Positions 60,666-64,000 of a stretch of 64,000 nucleotides of DNA are shown one piece after another. Location of the stretch: the NCBI GenBank assembly GCA_014925825.1, contig JACGCK010000013.1, positions 558,001 to 622,000 on the forward strand, in the 5' to 3' direction. The notes below the pieces were generated by a model. That model was not told the origin of the DNA. It was given only the letters and a program-made list of their open reading frames with translations, and searched no databases. Origin of the DNA: Pholiota molesta. Taxonomy: Eukaryota; Basidiomycota; Agaricomycetes; Agaricales; Strophariaceae. Position 1 is the stretch's first letter; the number at the start of each line of letters is the position of its first letter. Position numbers and translations under genes: made by a program.

Positions 60666-63600
60666 ATGGCGACAATGGAGGTGGATGACAAGTCTAAAGT
60701 CGTCATTGAAAGCGACTGGATCCAGTTGGACGACTTGCCACGGCCGTTCGACGCGGTTTGCGGGGAACTCACGTCCCTCGGTGCGCTGTCCATCGATGAT
60801 TTTTTGTCCAACGCCGCGTCGGTCTCCGCTGCGTACGATATAGCCTTTCATCTCCAACTACCTGAAACCGACCTTGCGGAGAAGGATAAAGAAAGGGAGA
60901 AGGACAGCGAAAAAGAGAAGGAGCCCAACGGCGCTGACGAAGCAGAGCCAGCCAAAGACTCGCCTCTCAAGAACCCCAGAAATTATGTGTCGCTGCTCCG
61001 GCAAGCCAGCCAGAATGTTTTCGGAACTGCCGACTGTCTCAACTGGGAGTACATGGAGGAGGTCGACCCGATAAGTGCGTTCGTTTTGGCCCTTCCTTTT
61101 TGATTCTGCGCTGACCTTGGGGTGGGTGGCTACAGGCAAGCAGTGTATCTTGACCATCACGCGTCCAACAGGAGCGACCCGGTCGTACAAGTCGGACATT
61201 GGGTTCACGCGCAGGGCGGAGGCCAAGGGCCAGGCGGCGCAGATTGCGGTCGATATGGGCGCCCTTGATTTCATTGTTTCAGGCGACTCGGACGCTTTGA
61301 AGGCGAAGAAGGGGCTCCTGCTGAATCCGTTCGATGTCGAGATTGATAACCCAGACGCGGAGGAGGCGCCTGCCACTGGAGTGGTTCCGAGGTGGAATCT
61401 TGGAGAGGAACCGCTGAAGAAGATCGAAGACTGCTGTAAGGAATGGAGGCTGGGCAAGGTCAAGCCACACTGGGTGTTGTATAACGACACGAAAAATAAG
61501 AAAAGTACGCTTTCTGCCCTATCATATCCTGACGTCGCTCACATATCATACAGAACACGGAGCGGCTTTGCGTATATCGCTGAATGCACACCTGTTTAAG
61601 TCCTATTCCGTCGATCCAGTGCACAACAGCGTGCGCGCGGCGAAGATCGCTTGCGCCAAAGTCGCCCTCGATGAAGGTGTCATTGACTTCATACAATTCG
61701 GAAACGGCCAAACGGAACCCCCAAGCCCGTTGATGACGGGCATGAAGATGCCAATAATGGGCTTCGAGACACGCCCCCGCCACCCACCAAGGGTGTTACT
61801 CTGCAAGAGTTTTACGAGACTCTTCCCCAGCCATTCCCGGAAGACGTTGGAGAAGCGTCGGCCGCGGAGATCAACGCGCCTGCTTGGCTGAACGTCACGC
61901 TTCAGTCAGCGAGAGGTGGGCGCCTGGTGTCAGGTTTTACACCGGTTGTCGACGGTATTCATAAATGTGGGTCTATGCTTGTTTTTTTATATATTTTTTC
62001 GGAAATCCTCGTGTTAACAACTTGATAGTGCACGGGTGTATTTTACGAATCGATCGACCCGAAGAAACGAGGACCTACTTGGTTGATCCCCAATTTCCTA
62101 AACGCTCGGATGCCAGGTCGGCCGTCTGTCTTTTGGCCATGTCTCAGGCGTAGGCAACTATATCCGTGGGCTAAAGGAGGAAACAGAGAATAAGCTTCCA
62201 GCTGATAAACGGAAGCTCGCAAATGAAAAGGTTCTCCAGGTACTCTCTGCTGAATGTGGTAAAGTTCGACAGGGCAATCGTCTTGCGTTCACTTTCACAA
62301 GTGAACGAGATGGTGAGTGTTTTCATATCTTATTTTTTGAGGTTGATAAAGCCCTGATATTCACTGCTTAATATAGCCTTTGGATGTACTCTGAAAGCTG
62401 ATATCTCTTCCAACCCGACGAGCCGGACGTCCGAGAATACACTGTGAAATCGGAATATCGAACGAAGGGTGACGCTAAAGCTGCTGTGGCTTATCACGCT
62501 GCGGAACAGGGTTTGGTCGATCTCTTACGTTTCAGAGGAGGCCCTCTACCTGCCGACTATGTGCCATTCTGGGAGGCTCAGATCAACGGCAGTGGAGATA
62601 ACTATGTTCCGAAGCGGAAAGAGTTTGAGCGCTATGTCAAAGGGGATTCCCGGAACCCCAAGAAGCGCAAGAAAGGTAATGGCAATGGCTCTGAACAAGG
62701 CGAAGGCTCTGTGGAGCTGCCTCCTAGGAAACTTCAGAAGCCGCCGGTAGACCTACCGGCCAAACCGCCGACTGTAATGCCGCCTGGCATGCCTCAGAGT
62801 AATGCGCGGTGGAAGAAACCTCATGCAACTGGATCCAGAGGTCTTGGTTTCGCCAACGCTTATGCTGGTGCAGGGCGTTCGGTTGGCCAAGACCGGTCTG
62901 GAAACAGAAGCGGAGGAGTCGCCCGCCATCCCCCAGGTCATCGACATGTGGGTCCCTCTGCTGCAGGTTCACCGCATATTCATATGCCTCCTCACGCAAA
63001 TCCTTATGACGATCGGATGGGCTATAGACCTGGGCCTGGATATCAAGCCGCTCCGGGATATAGTCATCCTGATCCTTATGGAAATAGCTACCCTCCTCCT
63101 TACCCGCCTCCTCCTGCTCAGAGTCATTATCCTGGCGCTACGTATCCTTCTCCCGCTGTGCCTCCTCAGCATCAGTATGCTGGATACTACGGAGCTCAGG
63201 CATCCGCTCCTGCCACTCCTCCACATACATCATATGGACAATATACGTATCCGCATCCCAATCAGTATTCACCACCGTATCCTCCGGCCTCAGCTCCTTA
63301 TCCGGGCCCCTATTCTCCTCACCCTCCTCCGCACCCTGCTATGTATTCTCCTCCGCCCCCGCCACCATTAGCGCATTCTCATTCTAGTAGTTATTCGCAC
63401 CCGCCTGTAGACTACCGAGCACAGCATCCCGCTCAGTCGCCTCCTGCGCATCCGCCATCCCCTCCGCGTTATTCACATCACGTATCTTACCCGTCTCACC
63501 CTGTTGACGTTAATTCGTATGAAGCAGGGCCGCAGGCGACCAATCGCAGACGGCATAGCACCGTCGCTGACTTTCGAAGTCGCGATGATTGGTACCCGCC

Positions 63601-63730
63601 TCGTGGACCTGATGGGGTGCCGCCGCCTCGTCTCCCGTCGCGCGGACCGCAGGAGGATGGGACTGGATGGCAGTCGAGCGATCGACCTCAAGGTGCATGG
63701 CTTGGATCTCCTTCCTATGAACATTACTGA
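60666..63730 (+). CDS. protein with four dsRBD-like repeats and Pro/Tyr-rich tail
   Basis: It starts at the ATG at 60666 and stops at 63728-63730. After an acidic N-terminal part (E-K-D-K-E-R-E-K-D) there are four diverged ~45-residue repeats with the pattern C/A-x-L-x-I ... Y-x-V ... R-x-x-A-K/R-x-x-A ... G-x-x-D/N-x-I, at about 61138-61293, 61558-61710, 62029-62180 and 62378-62540. They resemble the strand-helix C-terminal half of a double-stranded RNA-binding domain. The C-terminal ~300 residues are Pro/Tyr/His-rich (P-P-Y-P-P-P-P) and likely disordered, a feature of RNA-granule proteins. Two apparent one-base deletions interrupt the frame (61718-61722, ~62412-62416). RNA binding is inference. 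Confidence 0.75.
61718..61722 (+). other. apparent -1 frameshift in homopolymer (dsRBD-like gene)
   Basis: Five C here. The frame before gives F-G-N-G-Q-T-E-P-P and the frame after gives V-D-D-G-H-E-D-A-N-N, continuing conserved-looking protein to the next intron. A sixth C would join them. Confidence 0.65.
62412..62416 (+). other. apparent -1 frameshift (dsRBD-like gene, fourth repeat)
   Basis: The AACCC string separates F-G-C-T-L-K-A-D-I-S-S from P-D-E-P-D-V-R-E-Y-T-V-K; the first frame would stop 30 nt later. One additional base joins the halves of the fourth repeat. Confidence 0.6.
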
Positions 63731-64000
63731 ATAACAATGAAAGGTTATTCATCGCAGAATGGCTGAATTCCTGATGTCTGGGTAGACCCTCGTAGCTGGT
63801 TGATCATTTTGCCATCATGGGTGAATGCTATGGGACATATTGGGAGGCTTCCGAAGCGGGTACTGACACGCCGCAGGCTGTATCATGGGCGACATCATGC
63901 TTGGGTGTTTTGTACCATTGTCATATCCTGTTCAGTGTCCACCATCTACCTTTCTTTCTTGGCTTTACATATCGTATTGCCTTGTATCAATATTTTTATT

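Noticed and set aside
1..64000. CRISPR arrays, operons, riboswitches and bacterial-type promoters
   Set aside because: The window is clearly fungal nuclear DNA with spliced genes; no regularly spaced identical repeats of CRISPR type were seen.

Overview
The window is nuclear DNA of a filamentous basidiomycete, most likely an Agaricomycete (mushroom-forming fungus). The host genes are broken by many 50-60 nt GT-AG introns. Family content also fits: an HsbA-like secreted protein, a DyP-type peroxidase, the conserved mushroom-type Zn2Cys6 regulator, a Rieske-DUF455 fusion and a MYND protein. There are no operons or bacterial features. Gene models below were spliced by eye from GT/AG sites and reading frame.

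Layout. 0-12.2 kb: a DUF2470 membrane protein, an F-box-like protein, a Rieske-DUF455 fusion oxygenase candidate on the minus strand, and a 6.4-kb Zn2Cys6 transcription factor gene on the minus strand. 12.2-24.5 kb: gene-poor DNA, then a coiled-coil membrane protein with a duplicated segment, a Ste24-type CAAX protease, a MYND zinc-finger protein and a type-B carboxylesterase. 24.5-29 kb: accessory DNA with no convincing gene but with inverted CAGTAGA clusters, a tRNA-like relic and a short direct repeat. 29-33 kb: a hydrophobic surface binding protein (HsbA family) and an unrecognised multi-exon protein.

34.75-46.73 kb is a stack of three transposable elements. A Tc1/mariner/IS630-like element (34754-44231, TA target site) carries a DDE transposase. 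It is split by a 6.3-kb element (35080-41403) with 14-bp perfect inner termini, an exact 8-bp target duplication and one large gene that joins a Ulp1/C48-like protease region to an RNase-H-like, possibly P-element/THAP9-like transposase region. Just downstream is a 2474-bp fold-back element made of two 1189-bp inverted arms with no ORF, flanked by a 7-bp duplication.

46.7-64 kb returns to host genes: a small secreted cysteine-rich protein, a SigF/NTF2-like protein, a fumarylacetoacetase-family protein with a signal peptide, the head-to-head pair RRP45 (RNA exosome) and TRM112 (methyltransferase activator), a DyP-type peroxidase, a TVP38/TMEM64 membrane protein, and a protein with four dsRBD-like repeats and a Pro/Tyr-rich tail.

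Six apparent one-base deletions interrupt otherwise conserved frames in four host genes, mostly in short homopolymers. This looks more like residual assembly error than decay. No gene cluster for a pathway is evident; the neighbours are functionally unrelated housekeeping and accessory genes.
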